Source: Sitta carolinensis
Lineage: Eukaryota; Chordata; Aves; Passeriformes; Sittidae
Assembly: GCA_032173965.1 (NCBI GenBank)
Contig: CM063310.1
Span: 993,735-1,057,734, forward strand
Length of the DNA: 64,000 bases
Direction of reading: 5' to 3'
The stretch's first letter is position 1, and each line of letters begins with the position of its first letter. The position numbers were made by a program, and so were the translations under genes. This document shows, one piece after another, positions 1 through 29,260 of this stretch. The notes below the pieces were generated by a model that did not search any database, was not told the origin of the DNA, and was given only the letters and a program-made list of their open reading frames with translations.

Positions 1-239
1 CCAATTCGGGAATCCCCCCCCTTCCCGACCCCCCCTCACACTGAGCCCCCCCCCCAGCCCCCCCAATCTGAGGGTGCCCCCCCAGCCCCTCCCCAATTCG
101 GGGGTCCCTACCGGGCGCACGCCCAGCGCAGCAGAGCCCGGCGCGGCCCCGAGGGGCGGCAGAGCAGAGCCAGAGCCGCGGGGGGGCGCGGGGGAGCCCC
201 CAAAACCGGGGGGCACGAGAGAGCCTGGGGGGGGGGGCA

Positions 240-805
240 AAAATGGGGGGGGGGGGGGTTATAAATATCGGGGGGGTACAAACACCGGGGGGGGGGAAGG
301 GGGGGTCAGAAACCTGAGAGGGGGGGGGTCCCAAATACTGAGGGGGGGGGGTCACAACCCCTGAGGGGGGGGGGGAAATCCTGAGGGGGGCTCCCAAATC
401 CTGAGGGAGGGGGGCTCCCAAATCCTGAGGGAGGGGGGTCATAAATCCTGAGGGGGGCTCCCAAATCCTGAGGGAGGGGGGTCATAAATCCTGAGGGGGG
501 GGTCCCAAATCCTGAGGGGGGCAAAGAGGGGGTCACGAATCCTGAGGGGGTGGGGTCCCAAATCCTGAGTGGGGGGGTCCCAAATCCTGAGGGGGGGGGG
601 GTCCCAAATCCTGAGTGGGGGGTCCCAAATCCTGAGGGGGGGCAAAGAGGGGGTCACGAATCCTGAGGGGGTGGGGTCCCAAATCCTGAGTGGGGGGGTC
701 CCAAATCCTGAGGGGGGGGGGGGGTCCCAAATCCTGAGGGGGGGGGTCCCAAATCCTGAGGGGGGGGGGTCCCAAATCCTGAGTGGGGGGTCCCGGATCC
801 TGAGG
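240..805. repeat. G-rich minisatellite upstream of CCNQ
   Basis: Tandem units of roughly 20-28 bases with the core GTCCCAAATCCTGAG separated by G runs of variable length. The frames open through it on both strands are repeat translations. Positions 1-240 are C/G-rich low-complexity sequence in which I see no gene. Confidence 0.9.
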
Positions 806-1059
806 GGGGGTCAGGGACCCACCGGGGGGGGCACTGAGGGGTCACCATGGGCCTGGGGCGGGGCCCGCCCTGAGGGGAGGGGCGGGGCCCTGAGGGCCAG
901 CGGGGCCTGAGGGGGGCGGCCCCGGGAGGCCCCGGGGGGAGAAACGGCCCCTTCTGAGCCCCCCCCGGGAAGCTCCGGGACCCCCCGGTACCGGGACCCC
1001 CTCAGGGCCCCTCCCCCACCTCCAGCCGCTCCAGAGTCGCCGCCGCCGCCGCCTCGGCC

Positions 1060-1760
1060 GCCGCCATTTTTCCCGCGCTCGGCGCTGATTGGCCGCCGCC
1101 TTCCCGCCCCTCTCTCTGATTGGCTCTTCTTCCCGTCCCGCCGCCGCCACTCGCGTTCTTATTGGACGGCGCTTTGGGAGGCCGGGACCAATCAGAGAGC
1201 TCTGCGCCGAGGGGAAGCGAGGCAGAGGGCGGTGACCGCGGTTAACCCCCGCCCCTCCCGGGGCGGCTCGCCCAATCGGAGCGGGCGCCGCGGCCACGTG
1301 ACCCGGAAGCGCTCGGCCCCCGTGGCCGCCGCCGCCTCCGGGTCCCGCGCGCGGCCTCCGCCGCTCGTGACGTCACCGCGGCGGTTCCCGTGACGTCACC
1401 GCGGTCTTACCGGGCGCGCCATGACGTCACCGACGCGAGCCCTGACGTCACGCGGCCCCCCCGAGCCCGGCGGGGCCGAGGCCCGGGCGCGGTTCCGAAT
1501 CGCGCGGTTCATCATGGAGGCGGGTAAGGGAGGGGGGGTGTGACGTCACCGCGTGCTGCTGACCTCACCGGGGAGGCGCCGTGACGTCACGGCGGCACCG
1601 CGGGGGGAGGGAGCGCGGGGCTGGGCGTGGCCGCGGCGGTGGTGACGTCCAGTGACATCACAGGGATGGGAGGGCTGCGGCGTGACGTCACAGTGACGTC
1701 ATGGGACAGCGCTTAATGGGCTTGTGCGGCGGAGCTCGGTGACGTCACCGTGACGTCACG
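1060..1760 (+). promoter_or_regulatory. CCNQ: CCNQ CpG-island promoter with CCAAT boxes and CRE array
   Basis: A GC-rich, CpG-rich block containing CCAAT boxes in both orientations (near 1086, 1117, 1161, 1187 and 1269). It is followed by ten perfect TGACGTCA palindromes starting at 1368, 1391, 1422, 1443, 1541, 1582, 1683, 1694, 1740 and 1751. The block spans the 5' flank, exon 1 and the start of intron 1 of CCNQ. TGACGTCA is the consensus CREB/ATF site and CCAAT the NF-Y site; binding here is inference. Confidence 0.75.
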
Positions 1761-4700
1761 GTGGCGCAGCGGGGCGTTTGGATCGGTGAAAACCCCCCAG
1801 GTGTGGCACATGCGCCATTCAGGTGACTCAGGTGTCCCCCAGGTGTCCCCGAGTGCCCCCCAGGTGTGCCCAGGTGTGCCCAGCTGCCCCCCAGGAGCCC
1901 CCAGGTGACTCAGGTGTGCCCAGGTGTGCCCAGGTACCCCCAGGTATCCCCAGCTGCCCCCAGGACCCACCAGGTACCCCCCAGGAGCTCCCCAGGTAAC
2001 TCAGCTGCCCCCAGGACCCCGCAGCTTCCCCCCAGGTGCCCCCAGGTGACTCAGGTGTGCCCAGGTGTGCCCCCACAGCCCCCAGGTGCCCCCAACTGCC
2101 CCCCCAGGAGCCCCCCAGGTAACTCAGGTGTGCCCAGGAGCCCCCCAGGTGACTCAGGTGTGCCCCCGGAGCCCCCAGCTGCCCCCCAGGAGCCCCCCAG
2201 GTGACTCAGGTGTGCCCAGGACCCCCCAGGAGCCCCCCAGGTGACTCAGGTGTGCCCCCCGGAGCCCCCAGCTGCCCCCCAGGAGCCCCCCAGGTAACTC
2301 AGCTGCCCCCAGGACCCCGCAGCTGCCCCCCAGGAGCCCCAGGTGACTCAGGTGTGCCCAGGTGTGAAGCTGGGGCTCGGCTCGGCCGCCCTGGCCACCG
2401 CCTGTGGCTCCTTCCACGCCTTCGTGGCCGCCGCGGCGCCGGCGCTGGCCCCGGACCGCTACCTGGTCGCCGCCGCCGCGCTCTTCGTGGCCGCCAAGGC
2501 GCAGGGGACGCCCCGGCGAGCGCGAGACGTGCTCAACGTCACCCTCAGGTGAGACAGGTGACCGAGAACGGCCCGAAAGACCCCAAAATACCCCCGGGGA
2601 ACCCCAAAATACCCAAAAAACACCCCAAAATACCCCCGAGGAACCCCAAAATACCCAAAAAATACCCCAAAATACCCAAAAATACCCTAAAATACCCAAA
2701 ATATACCCCAAAATACCAAAAAAAAATACCCAAAAATACCCCCGAGGAACCCAAAATACCCCGAGGAACCCCAAAATACCCAAAAAATACCCCAAAATAC
2801 CCCCGGGGAACCCCAAAATACCCCCGGGGAACCCCAAAATACCCCAAAAATACCCCAAAATACTCCCGAGGAACCCCAAAATACCCCCGGGGAACCCCAA
2901 AATACCCAAAAAATACCCCAAAATACCCCCGGAGAACCCCAAAATACCCCGGGGAACCCCAAAATACCCCCGGGGAACCCCAAAATACCCAGAAAATACC
3001 CCAAATACCCCGGGGAACCCCAAAATACCCCCGGGGAACCCCAAAATACCCAAAAAACACCCCAAAATACCCCCGAGGAACCCCAAAATACCCCAAAAAT
3101 ACCCCAAAATACCCCCGAGGAACCCCAAAATACCCCGGGGAACCCCAAAATACCCAAAAAATACCCCAAAATACCCCCGGGGAACCCCAAAATACCCCGG
3201 GGAACCCCAAAATACCCAAAAAATACCCCAAAATACCCCGAGGAACCCCAAAATACCCAAAAAATACCCCAAAATACCCCGGGGAACCCCAAAATACCCC
3301 GGGGAACCCCAAAACCACCTCAACGTCACCCTCAGGTGAGACAGGTGACTGAGAACGGCCCGAAATACCCAAAAAATACCCCAAAATCACCTCAGGGAAC
3401 CCCAAAATACCCCCGGGGAACCCCAAAATACCACGGGGAACCCCAAAATACCAAAAAAATACCCCAAAATCATCTCGGGGGACCCCAAAATCACCTCAAC
3501 GTCACCCTCAGGTGAGACAGGTGACTGAGAACAGCCTGAAATACCCTAAAATACCAAAAAATACCCCGGGGAACCCCAAAATACCCAAAAAATACCACAA
3601 AATCATCTCGGGGAACCCCAAAATCACCTCAACGTCACCCTCAGGTGAGACAGGTGACCGAGAACGGCCCGAAATACCCAAAAATTACCCTAAAATCACC
3701 TCAGGGAACCCCAAAATATCCCCGAGGAACCCCAAAATACCCCAAAAATACCCCAAAATACCCCCGGGGAACCCCAAAATCACCTCAATGTCACCCTCAG
3801 GTGAGCAGGGGGAGACAGGTGACCCGAAATACCCCCAGGGAACCCCAAAATCCCCCTCAAGACCCCCAGGACCCCCCCAAACGCCCCGTGCCCCCCCAGG
3901 TGTCTGCACCCCGGGACCCCCCCCAAAAAACCCACCCAAAATCCCCCCCAAACCCCCTCAGGACCCCCCCAAATCCCCCCCCAATTTCCTCAGGACCCCT
4001 CAAACCCCCTCAGGACCCCCTCAAACCCCCTCAGGACCCGCTCAAGACCCCCCAACCTCCAAGTCCCCCCAAATTCCCCCGTGCCCCCAGGTGTCTCCAC
4101 CCTGGGACCCCCCAAACCCACCCCAAAATCCCCCCAAACCCCTTCAGGACCCCCCAAACCCCTTCAGGACTCCCCCAAATCCCCCCCCCCCAATTTCCTC
4201 AGGACCCCCTCAAGACCCCCCAGACCCTCCAGGACCCCCCAGACCCCCTCAGGACCCCCAAATCCCCCCCGTACCCCCCCAGGTGTCTGCACCCCGGGAC
4301 CCCCCCAAACCCACCCCAAAATCCCCCTAAAATCCCCCCAAACCCCTCAGGACCCCCTGAAATTCCCTGCAAACTCCCCAGGACCCCCCCAGGACCCCCC
4401 AAACCCCGCCATGCCCCCCCAGGTGTCTCCACCCCGGGACCCCCCCAAAACCCACCCCAAAATCCCCCCTAAACCCCCTCAAGACCCCCCAAATCCCCCC
4501 CAATTTCCTCAGGACCCCCTCAAGACCCCCCCAAACCCCCCCGGACACCCCCAAACCCTCCAAGAGCCCCTCAAGACCCCCCAACACCCCCCAGGACCCC
4601 CCAAATACCCCCCGTGCCCCCCCAGGTGTCTGCACCCCGGGACCCCCCCCAAAACCCACCCAAAATCCCACCAAAACCCTCAGGACTCCCCCAACTCCCC

Positions 4701-7307
4701 TCAAACCCCTCAAGACCCCCTCAAGACCCCAGGACCCCCCCCAAATCCCCCGTGCCCCCCAGGGTCTGCACCCTGGGACCCCCCCAAAACCACCCCAAAA
4801 TCCCCCCAAACCCCTTCAGGACTCCCCCAAATCCCCCAGTTTCCTCAGGACCCCTCAAGACCCTCAAGACCCCCCAAGCCCAGGACCCCCAAACCCCCAG
4901 GACCCCCAACGCCCCGTGCCCCCCCAGGTGTCTGCACCCCGGGACCCCCCCCCGGCCCTGGACGGCTCCTTCTGGGCGCTGCGGGACAGCCTGCTGCAGT
5001 GCGAGCTGCTGCTGCTGCGCGTGCTGCGCTTCCGGCTGCCCCTCGCCCACCCCCACAAGGTGAGACCCCTCCCCAAAATACCCCGAGACCCCCTCGGGCT
5101 CCCCAAAAAAAACCCGGAATTTTGGGACCCAAAAAACCCCCAAAAATCCCACCCGATCCCATCCGATCCTGGCATTTCTGGCACTCCCGGGTGCCCCTCG
5201 CCCACCCCCCCAAGGTGAGACCCCTCCCCAAAATACCCCGAGACCCCCTGGGTACCCCCAAAAAAAACCCGGAATTTTGGGACCCGAAAAAACCCCAAAA
5301 ATCCCGCCTGATCCCTCCCGAAAATTCCCAAATTTTGGCATTTCCCACATTTCCGGCTGCCCTCGCCCAACCCCGCAAGGTGAGACCCCTCCCCAAAATA
5401 CCCCGAGACCCCCTGGGTACCCCAAAAAAAACCCGGAATTTTAGGACCCAAAAAACCCAAAAATCCCCAAAAATCCCACCCGATCCCCCCATCCCAAAAG
5501 GCGATTTGGGTGTTTTTGGGATTTTTTGGGGATTTGGGGTTTTTTTTTTGGGGGGGGGATTTTTTGGGGGGGATTTGGGGGTCTCGAACCCCCTTCCCCC
5601 AGTACCTGCTCCAGTTTCTGCTGACCCTGTAGGAGCCCCCACCCCAAAACGGGATTTGGGGGTTTTGGGGATTTTTTTTTTTTGAGTTTTTGGGATTTTG
5701 GGGGATTTGTGGGTTTTGGGGGATTTTTGAGGGGTTTTATGGGATTTTTGGGGGAGGGATTTGGGGTTTTTTTGGGGGTCTCTAACCCATTTCCTGCAGT
5801 ACCTGCTGACCCCCTACCCTAAAAGGGGATTTGGGATTTTTTGGGGTTTTTTGGGGGGATTTTTTTGGGATTTGGGGTTTTTGGGGGGATTTTTTGGGGA
5901 TTTGGGGTTTTTTTTGGTTTTTTTTGGGGTGTCTAACCCCCTTTCCCGCAGTACCTGCTGCAGTACCTGCTGGCCCCCTCCCCAAAAGGGGATTTGGGGT
6001 TTTTGGGGGATTTTTTTGGGGATTTTTGGGTTTTTTTTGGTTTTTTTTGGGGTCTCTAACCCCTTTCCCGCAGTACCTGCTGCAGTACCTGCTGGCCCCC
6101 TCCCCAAAAGGGGATTTGGGATTTTTTTTGGGGTTTTGGGGTTTTTTTTGGGGTCTCTAACCCCCTTTCCCGCAGTACCTGCTGCAGTACCTGCTGGCCC
6201 TGGCGCGCTGGGCCGGGGGGCCCTGGGGGAGGGTCCCGGGGGTCTCGTGGGCGCTGCTGCGGGACGGGCCGCGGGGGGGCTCGGCCTGCGCCACCCCCCC
6301 CTCACCTGGCGGCCGCCGCGCTGCACCTGGGGCTGGAGCTGTGCGGGCGGGGGGCGCCCCCCGGGACCCCCCCGCTGGTGGCAGGTGAGGGGGAATGTGG
6401 GGAGGGGGCTGGGGGGGGTTTGGGGGGGGTTTGAGGGGGGCTTTGAGGGGTTTTAGGGGGGATTTGGGGAGCCGGGACCCCCCCTGCTGGTGGCAAGGTC
6501 AGGGGAATTGTGGGAGGGGGCTTGGGGGGATTTGAGGGGGGTTTGAGGGGTTTTAGGGGGGTTTAGGGGGGATTTGGGGAGCCGGGACCCCGCCGCTGGT
6601 GACAAGTGAGGGGTATTGTGAGGAGGGGGCTTGGGGGGGGGGTTGAGGGGTTTTTAGGGGGGATTTTGGGGGAGCCAGGGACCCCCCCGCTATTGGCAGG
6701 TGAGGGGGAATGTGGGGAGGGGGCTTGGGGGCTTTGGGGAGGGGTTTGAGCGGTTTTGGGGGGGATTTTGGGGACCGGGACCCCGCTGCTGGTGACAAGA
6801 GAACGGGAATTGTGGGGAGGGGGCTTGGGGGCGGTTGAGAGGATTTGGGGAGGGGTCCCGTGGTATTTTGGGGGTTCCTGGGTGGATTTTGGGGGGTTAT
6901 TTTTGGGGGGGTCTTGGGGTTTTTGGGGGGGGATCCGCCCCCCCCCCCGGTGATGATATTAAAGGGGGGATTTGGGGAGGGGTCCTGGCGGGGATTTTTT
7001 TTGGGTTTTTTTTTTTTTTTTTTTTTTTGGGGAGGGGGTTTCAGCTCGCCCCCGCCCGCAGGTGCTGAGCCCGGGGTTAACCCCTGCGGCGCTGGAGGGA
7101 ATCGAGCGGGAGCTGCTGGGGCTCTACAGCCTCGACACGCAGGTGGGGGGAGGGGGCGCCCCCACCCCCCCCCCGCCGCTGCCCGAGCCCCCCACGACCC
7201 CCCCCCGACGACCCCCGCCCCGACAGGCCGAGCCCCCTCCCCACAAAAGGACAGACAGACGCAGCTCCCCCTCCCCCACGCACAGAGGGAGCCCCCCCGG
7301 GTCCTGA
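1421..7307 (+). CDS. CCNQ: Cyclin Q (FAM58A), cyclin partner of CDK10; 5 exons
   Basis: Coding exons, from homology and GT/AG junctions: 1421-1523, 2362-2548, 4928-5059, 6176-6384 and 7062-7307. Key segments are [12 protein letters not shown] (exon 1), [14 protein letters not shown] and [11 protein letters not shown] (exon 2), [20 protein letters not shown] (exon 3), [12 protein letters not shown] ending in RWWQ (exon 4), and a tail where LGLYSLDTQ replaces the mammalian IYTMDTEIP. In mammals the protein forms the cyclin box of a kinase complex with CDK10. The start ATG is in frame and lies inside a CRE palindrome. Exon 3 has a C9 run one base short; exon 4 needs one more G near 6272-6279, one more C near 6294-6301, and two bases net before the WWQ end. 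With these the exons sum to 294 codons. The last exon extends about 48 Pro-rich residues beyond the mammalian end. Introns 1-4 hold repeated copies of the adjacent splice junctions. Identification is confident; exact exon 4 frame is not. Confidence 0.88.
1790..2361 (+). repeat. CCNQ intron 1 minisatellite ending in the exon 2 acceptor
   Basis: Units built on CCCCAGGTGACTCAGGTGTG run directly into the exon 2 acceptor at 2360-2361, whose own flank reads AGGTGACTCAGGTGTGCCCAG. The functional acceptor is therefore the last member of the array. Confidence 0.85.
2575..3840 (+). repeat. CCNQ intron 2 array of CCAAAATACC units with exon 2 donor copies
   Basis: Short units such as CCCCAAAATACCCCCGGGGAA fill the block. 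Embedded in it are four further copies of the exon 2 3' end plus donor (AACGTCACCCTCAGGTGAGA) near 3321, 3498, 3630 and 3786 (the last with one substitution), each keeping the GT donor. Confidence 0.9.
3841..4925 (+). repeat. CCNQ intron 2 array carrying exon 3 acceptor copies
   Basis: C-rich units of about 140-200 bases. Each contains a near copy of the exon 3 acceptor and exon start, CCAGGTGTCTGCACCCCGGG, near 3899, 4089, 4281, 4421, 4622 and 4761, before the functional one at 4926. Confidence 0.88.
5060..6175 (+). repeat. CCNQ intron 3: exon 3 donor copies then exon 4 acceptor copies
   Basis: Two extra copies of the exon 3 end and donor (CTCGCCCA..CAAGGTGAGACC) lie near 5190 and 5358. Four copies of the exon 4 acceptor (CGCAGTACCTGCTGCAGTAC in the best cases) lie near 5600, 5797, 5947 and 6069, within T/G-rich filler of GGGATTTTTTGGGG type. 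Confidence 0.88.
6385..7061 (+). repeat. CCNQ intron 4 G/T-rich array with exon 4 donor copies
   Basis: Degenerate copies of the exon 4 end (GACCCCCCCGCTGGTGGCAG plus donor) occur near 6474, 6586, 6679 and 6778 within GGGGGATTTGGGG filler. The exon 5 acceptor is at 7060-7061 after a T run. Confidence 0.85.
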
Positions 7308-7328
7308 CAACACCGAGACCCCCCCAAA

Positions 7329-7334
7329 AATAAA
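7329..7334 (+). terminator. CCNQ: Candidate CCNQ polyadenylation signal AATAAA
   Basis: The first AATAAA after the CCNQ stop at 7305-7307; further ones follow near 7494, 7825 and 7850. On the minus strand an ATTAAA at 7751-7756 is a possible distal signal for the convergent ATP2B3 transcript. Positions 7308-7900 otherwise hold only C/A-rich 3' UTR-like sequence. Confidence 0.45.
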
Positions 7335-8009
7335 AATCCACCCCCGGGACCCCCCCCCAAAATTAAAAATCCCCCCCCGGGTCCTGACAACACCGAGACC
7401 CCCCCCCCAAAATTAAAAATCCCCCCCGGGTCCTGACAGATCCCCCTCCCCCAGGGACCCCCACCCTAAAAAATTTTTTTTCACCGCCCCTAAAAAATAA
7501 AAATTTTACCCCAAAAAATCCCCCCCCCAAAAATCCCCCCCAGATCCCGACAGAGCCTGAGACGCCCCCCCAAAAAAATATAAACATGGACAGAGACCCC
7601 CCCCCCAAAAATACCCAAAGGCAGAGGGACCCCCCCCCAAAAATCTCCATCCCGAGCCCCCCCAGCCCCTGACAGACCCCAGGACCCCTCCCCAAATTCG
7701 CCCCCCCCCAAAAAAAAAAACCACCCAGACCCCCCTCAGCCTCGGCCGTGTTTAATTCCCGCGGGGGGAGGGGGCGCACACGAGGGGGGGGGTCCCGACC
7801 CCGTGCGCGCCCCCCTCCCCAATAAATAATTCCGTCAATTAAACCCCAATAAATTAATTCATTAATGAAAACCCCAAATCCCCCCCCCAACCCATGGGTC
7901 CGGCTGTGACCCCCCCCAAATAAAACATGGCTGGGGGGGGGCTCAATTTGGGGGGGGGTGTCTGCAATTTGAGGGGGGGGTCCGCGAATTTGGGGAGGGG
8001 GCCGAATTT

Positions 8010-9790
8010 TGGGGGATCCCCAATTTGAGGAGGGGGATCCCCCAATTTGGGGAGGGGGCTGGGTTTTTTGGGGGGGGGGCATCACAAATTTGAAAAGGGG
8101 GGATCCCCAATTTGGGGGGGGTCTCTCGGGGGGGATCCGCAATTTGAGGAGGGGGCTGTTTTCAGGGGGGATCCCCAATTTGGAAAAGGGGGAACCCAAA
8201 TTTGAGGAGGGGGATCCCCCAATTTGAGCAGGGGGCTGTTTTCGGGGGGATCCCCAATTTGGGGAGAGGTCTCCGGGGGGGATCCCCAATTTGAGGGGCT
8301 GTTTCCGGGGGCATTCTCAATTTGGGGAGGGGGCTGTTTCCCGGGGGGGATCCCGAATTTGAGGGGGGGGGGGATCCCCAATTTGAGGAGGGGGCCGAAT
8401 TTTGGGGGATCCCGATTTGAGGAGGGGGCTGTTTTTTGGGGATCCCAATTTGGGGGGGTCTCTCCGGGGGGGATCCCCAATTTGGGGGGTCTCTCTTCGG
8501 GGGGGGGGGATCCCCAATTTGGGGGTCTCTCTCCGGGGGGGATCCCCAATTTGGGGGGTCTCTCTTCGGGGGGGGATCCCCAATTTGGGGGGTCTCTCTC
8601 CGGGGGGGGATCCCCAATTTGGGGGGTCTCTCTCGGGGGGGATCCCCAATTTGGGGGGGGCCTCTCTCCGGGGGGGGATCCCCAATTTGGGGGGGTCTCT
8701 CTCCGGGGGGGATCCCCAGTTTTGGGGAGGGGTCTCTCCGGGGGGGATCCCCAATTTGGGGGGAGTCTCTCCGGGGGGAGATCCCCAATTTGGGGAGGGG
8801 TCTCTCCGTGGGGGGATCCCCAATTTGGGGGGAGTCTCTCCGTGGGGGGATCCCCAATTTGGGGGGGTCTCTCTCCGGGGGGGATCCCCAGTTTTGGGGA
8901 GGGGTCTCTCCGGGTGGGATCCCCAATTTGGGGGGAGTCTCTCCGGGGGGGGATCCCCAATTTGGGGGGAGTCTCTCCGTGGGGGGATCCCCAATTTGGG
9001 GAGGGGTCTCTCCGTGGGGGGATCCCCAATTTGGGGGGAGTCTCTCCGTGGGGGGATCCCCAATTTGGGGGGGGGTCTCTCTTCGGGGGGGGGATCCCCA
9101 ATTTGGGGGGTCTCTCTTCGGGGGGGGGATCCCCAATTTGGGGGGTCTCTCTCCGGGGGGGGATCCCCAATTTGGGGGGTCTCTCTCCGGGGGGGATCCC
9201 CAATTTGGGGGGTCTCTCTCCGGGGGGGGATCCCCAATTTGGGGGGGTCTCTCTCTCGGGGGGGATCCCCAGTTTTGGGGAGGGGTCTCTCCGGGGGGGA
9301 TCCCCAATTTGGGGGGAGTCTCTCCGTGGGGGGATCCCCAATTTGGGGGGGTCTCTCTCCCGGGGGGGGATCCCCAATTTGGGGGGAGTCTCTCCGTGGG
9401 GGGATCCCCAATTTGGGGGGAGGTCTCTCTCCGGGGGGGGATCCCCAATTTGGGGGGAGTCTCTATCCGGGGGGAGATCCCCAATTTGGGGGGAGTCTCT
9501 CCGGGGGGGGATCCCCAATTTGGGGAGGGGTCTCTCCGTGGGGGGATCCCCAATTTGGGGGGTCTCTCTTCGGGGGGGGGATCCCCAATTTGGGGGGTCT
9601 CTCTCCGGGGGGGGATCCCCAATTTGGGGGGTCTCTCTCCGGGGGGGGATCCCCAATTTGGGGGGGGGGAGTCTCTATCCGGGGGTAGATCCCCAATTTG
9701 GGGGGAGTCTCTCCGGGGGGGGATCCCCAATTTGGGGAGGGGTCTCTCCGTGGGGGGATCCCCAATTTGGGGGGGGGGTCTCTCGGGGTG
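8010..9790. repeat. 36-bp minisatellite between ATP2B3 and CCNQ 3' ends
   Basis: Roughly 45-50 copies of a unit of about 36 bases, GGATCCCCAATTTGGGG followed by AGTCTCTCC and a G run. Because the period is near a multiple of three, several frames stay open on both strands and give 12-residue repeating peptides; these are not genes. The block lies immediately 3' of the ATP2B3 stop, so it may be transcribed in its 3' UTR. Confidence 0.92.
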
Positions 9791-9803
9791 CCCCCTCCCC
9801 CGC

Positions 9804-27722
<17,919 letters not shown>

Positions 27723-27729
27723 GGCGGCC

Positions 27730-28080
27730 TGGGGACAGCGAGAGCGTGGGACGGGGACAGCGTGGGGACAGCGAGAGCGTGGGACGGGGATAGGGACAGG
27801 GACAACGAGAGCGTGGGACAGGGACAGGATGGGGACAGCTAGAGCGTGGGGACAGCCGTGGGGACAGGGACAGCGTGGGACAGGGGACAGCCACGGGGAC
27901 AGGGATGGGGAGAGAGGGACAAGGATGGGGACAGAGCTGGGGCCACCACTGCGGGCTTGGGGACAGCACCGGGGACAGCGCTCCGGGTTTGGGGACAGCG
28001 CTGGGGACGCGGCTGGGGACAGGGGACACCGAACGCCGCCTGGGGACACGGCTGGGGACAGGGGACACGGGGGGACAGGG
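27730..28080 (-). repeat. GAGCGTGGGACAGGGACAG repeats upstream of the ATP2B3 start exon
   Basis: Degenerate units of about 18-20 bases. An acceptor immediately before the start codon (27729-27730) suggests that the 5' UTR is spliced from an upstream noncoding exon. Confidence 0.75.
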
Positions 28081-28375
28081 CCGGGGCCGGGGCCGCCGCC
28101 CCTCACCTGTCAGCGCTGGCGGGGCCTGGGGGGGGTCTCGCCGGGGGGGGCCCGCCCGCCCCCCCTGCCCGGGCCACACCTGGGGACAGCGGGGACACCT
28201 GAGGGGACTGCGGGCAGCGGCCCCGCCCCCCGGGGACACCGGGGACCACCAGTGGCCACCAGTGACCACCAGTGGCCACCAGTGGCTCCCAGTTCCCCCC
28301 AGACCCCCCCTCCAGACCCCCCCAAGTCCCGTCTCGCCCCGCCCAAGCCACGCCCCCTCCCGTCCATCCCACGCT

Positions 28376-28520
28376 TTCACCCAATCAGCGTCTGGGAGGG
28401 GCGTGACCAGAACGGAAGCCCGCCCCCGGCCCTGCGGCGGCGCGCGCGGACTGCGCCAAACGGGGGGCGGGGTCTCGGGGCGGGGGCGGAGTCACACCTG
28501 CCATATATGGATAAAACCAC
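28376..28520 (-). promoter_or_regulatory. ATP2B3: Candidate ATP2B3 promoter with CArG box
   Basis: CpG-rich block with a CCAAT box (28380) and a perfect CArG/SRF palindrome CCATATATGG at 28501-28510, flanked by ATAAAA. It lies 0.7 kb upstream of the start exon. Promoter use is inferred; no transcript data. Confidence 0.4.
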
Positions 28521-28619
28521 GCCCACCACGCGGGAAAAACCAACGCCCCCGTGCTGCAAACTCCGCCCATGGAGGGGGAAAGCCCCGCCCCCAGCGCGGC
28601 ACAGCTGGGCACACGTGGG

Positions 28620-29260
28620 CTCCCAGGGCTCCCAGTAACCCCCAGTTTGCCCAGTGAACCCCAGTAAGTCCCAGTGTCCCCAGCAGGTCACAGCTCTCCC
28701 AGTGCTCCCAGTAACCCCAGCGCTCCCAGTAACTCCCAGTTTGCCCAAGGTCCCCAGTAGCTCACAGCTCTCCCAGTGCCCCCAGTAACTCCCAGTTCAC
28801 CCAGTGAACCCCAGTAACCCCCAGTACCCCCAGTAACTCCCAGTGCGCCCAGTAGTTCACGGCTCTCCCAGTAGCTCCCAGTTCCTCCAGTGTGCCCAGT
28901 AACACAGCTGCCCCAGTAACTCCCAGTGCTCCCAGTAACTCCTAGTTCCTGCTCGCACCTGTCCCTGACGCACCTGCTCACACCTGGCCCAAACACACCT
29001 GGACACACCTGTCCCCAACACCTGCACACACCTGTCCCCGACACTCCTGGTCACACCTGGCCCTGTCACACCTGGACAACCCCAGCACACCTGGCCACAC
29101 CTGGCCCTGTCACACCTGCGCACCCTGGCACCCGGTGTCATCCCTGTCACACCTGGACACACCTGTCCCCACCACCCCTGTCCCACCCCCGTCCCGCTCC
29201 CCTTCCCCCCTGGGGCTCACACCTGCACAGGTGCCCCCCGAGCCCTTCCCCCCTTCCCCC
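28620..29260. repeat. CCCAGTAACTCCCAGT and CACACCTGTCCC repeats
   Basis: 28620-28950 is a CCAGTAACTCCCAGT array. 28950-29230 has repeated CACACCTG, which contains the E-box CACCTG. 29260-29560 is an extremely C-rich CpG block that could be an alternative promoter; no gene recognised. Confidence 0.75.

Noticed and set aside
4081..5685. 534-codon Pro-rich open frame on +
   Set aside because: Made of intron 2-3 repeat units of CCNQ; the real exon 3 lies inside it and most of the frame shows no conserved protein.
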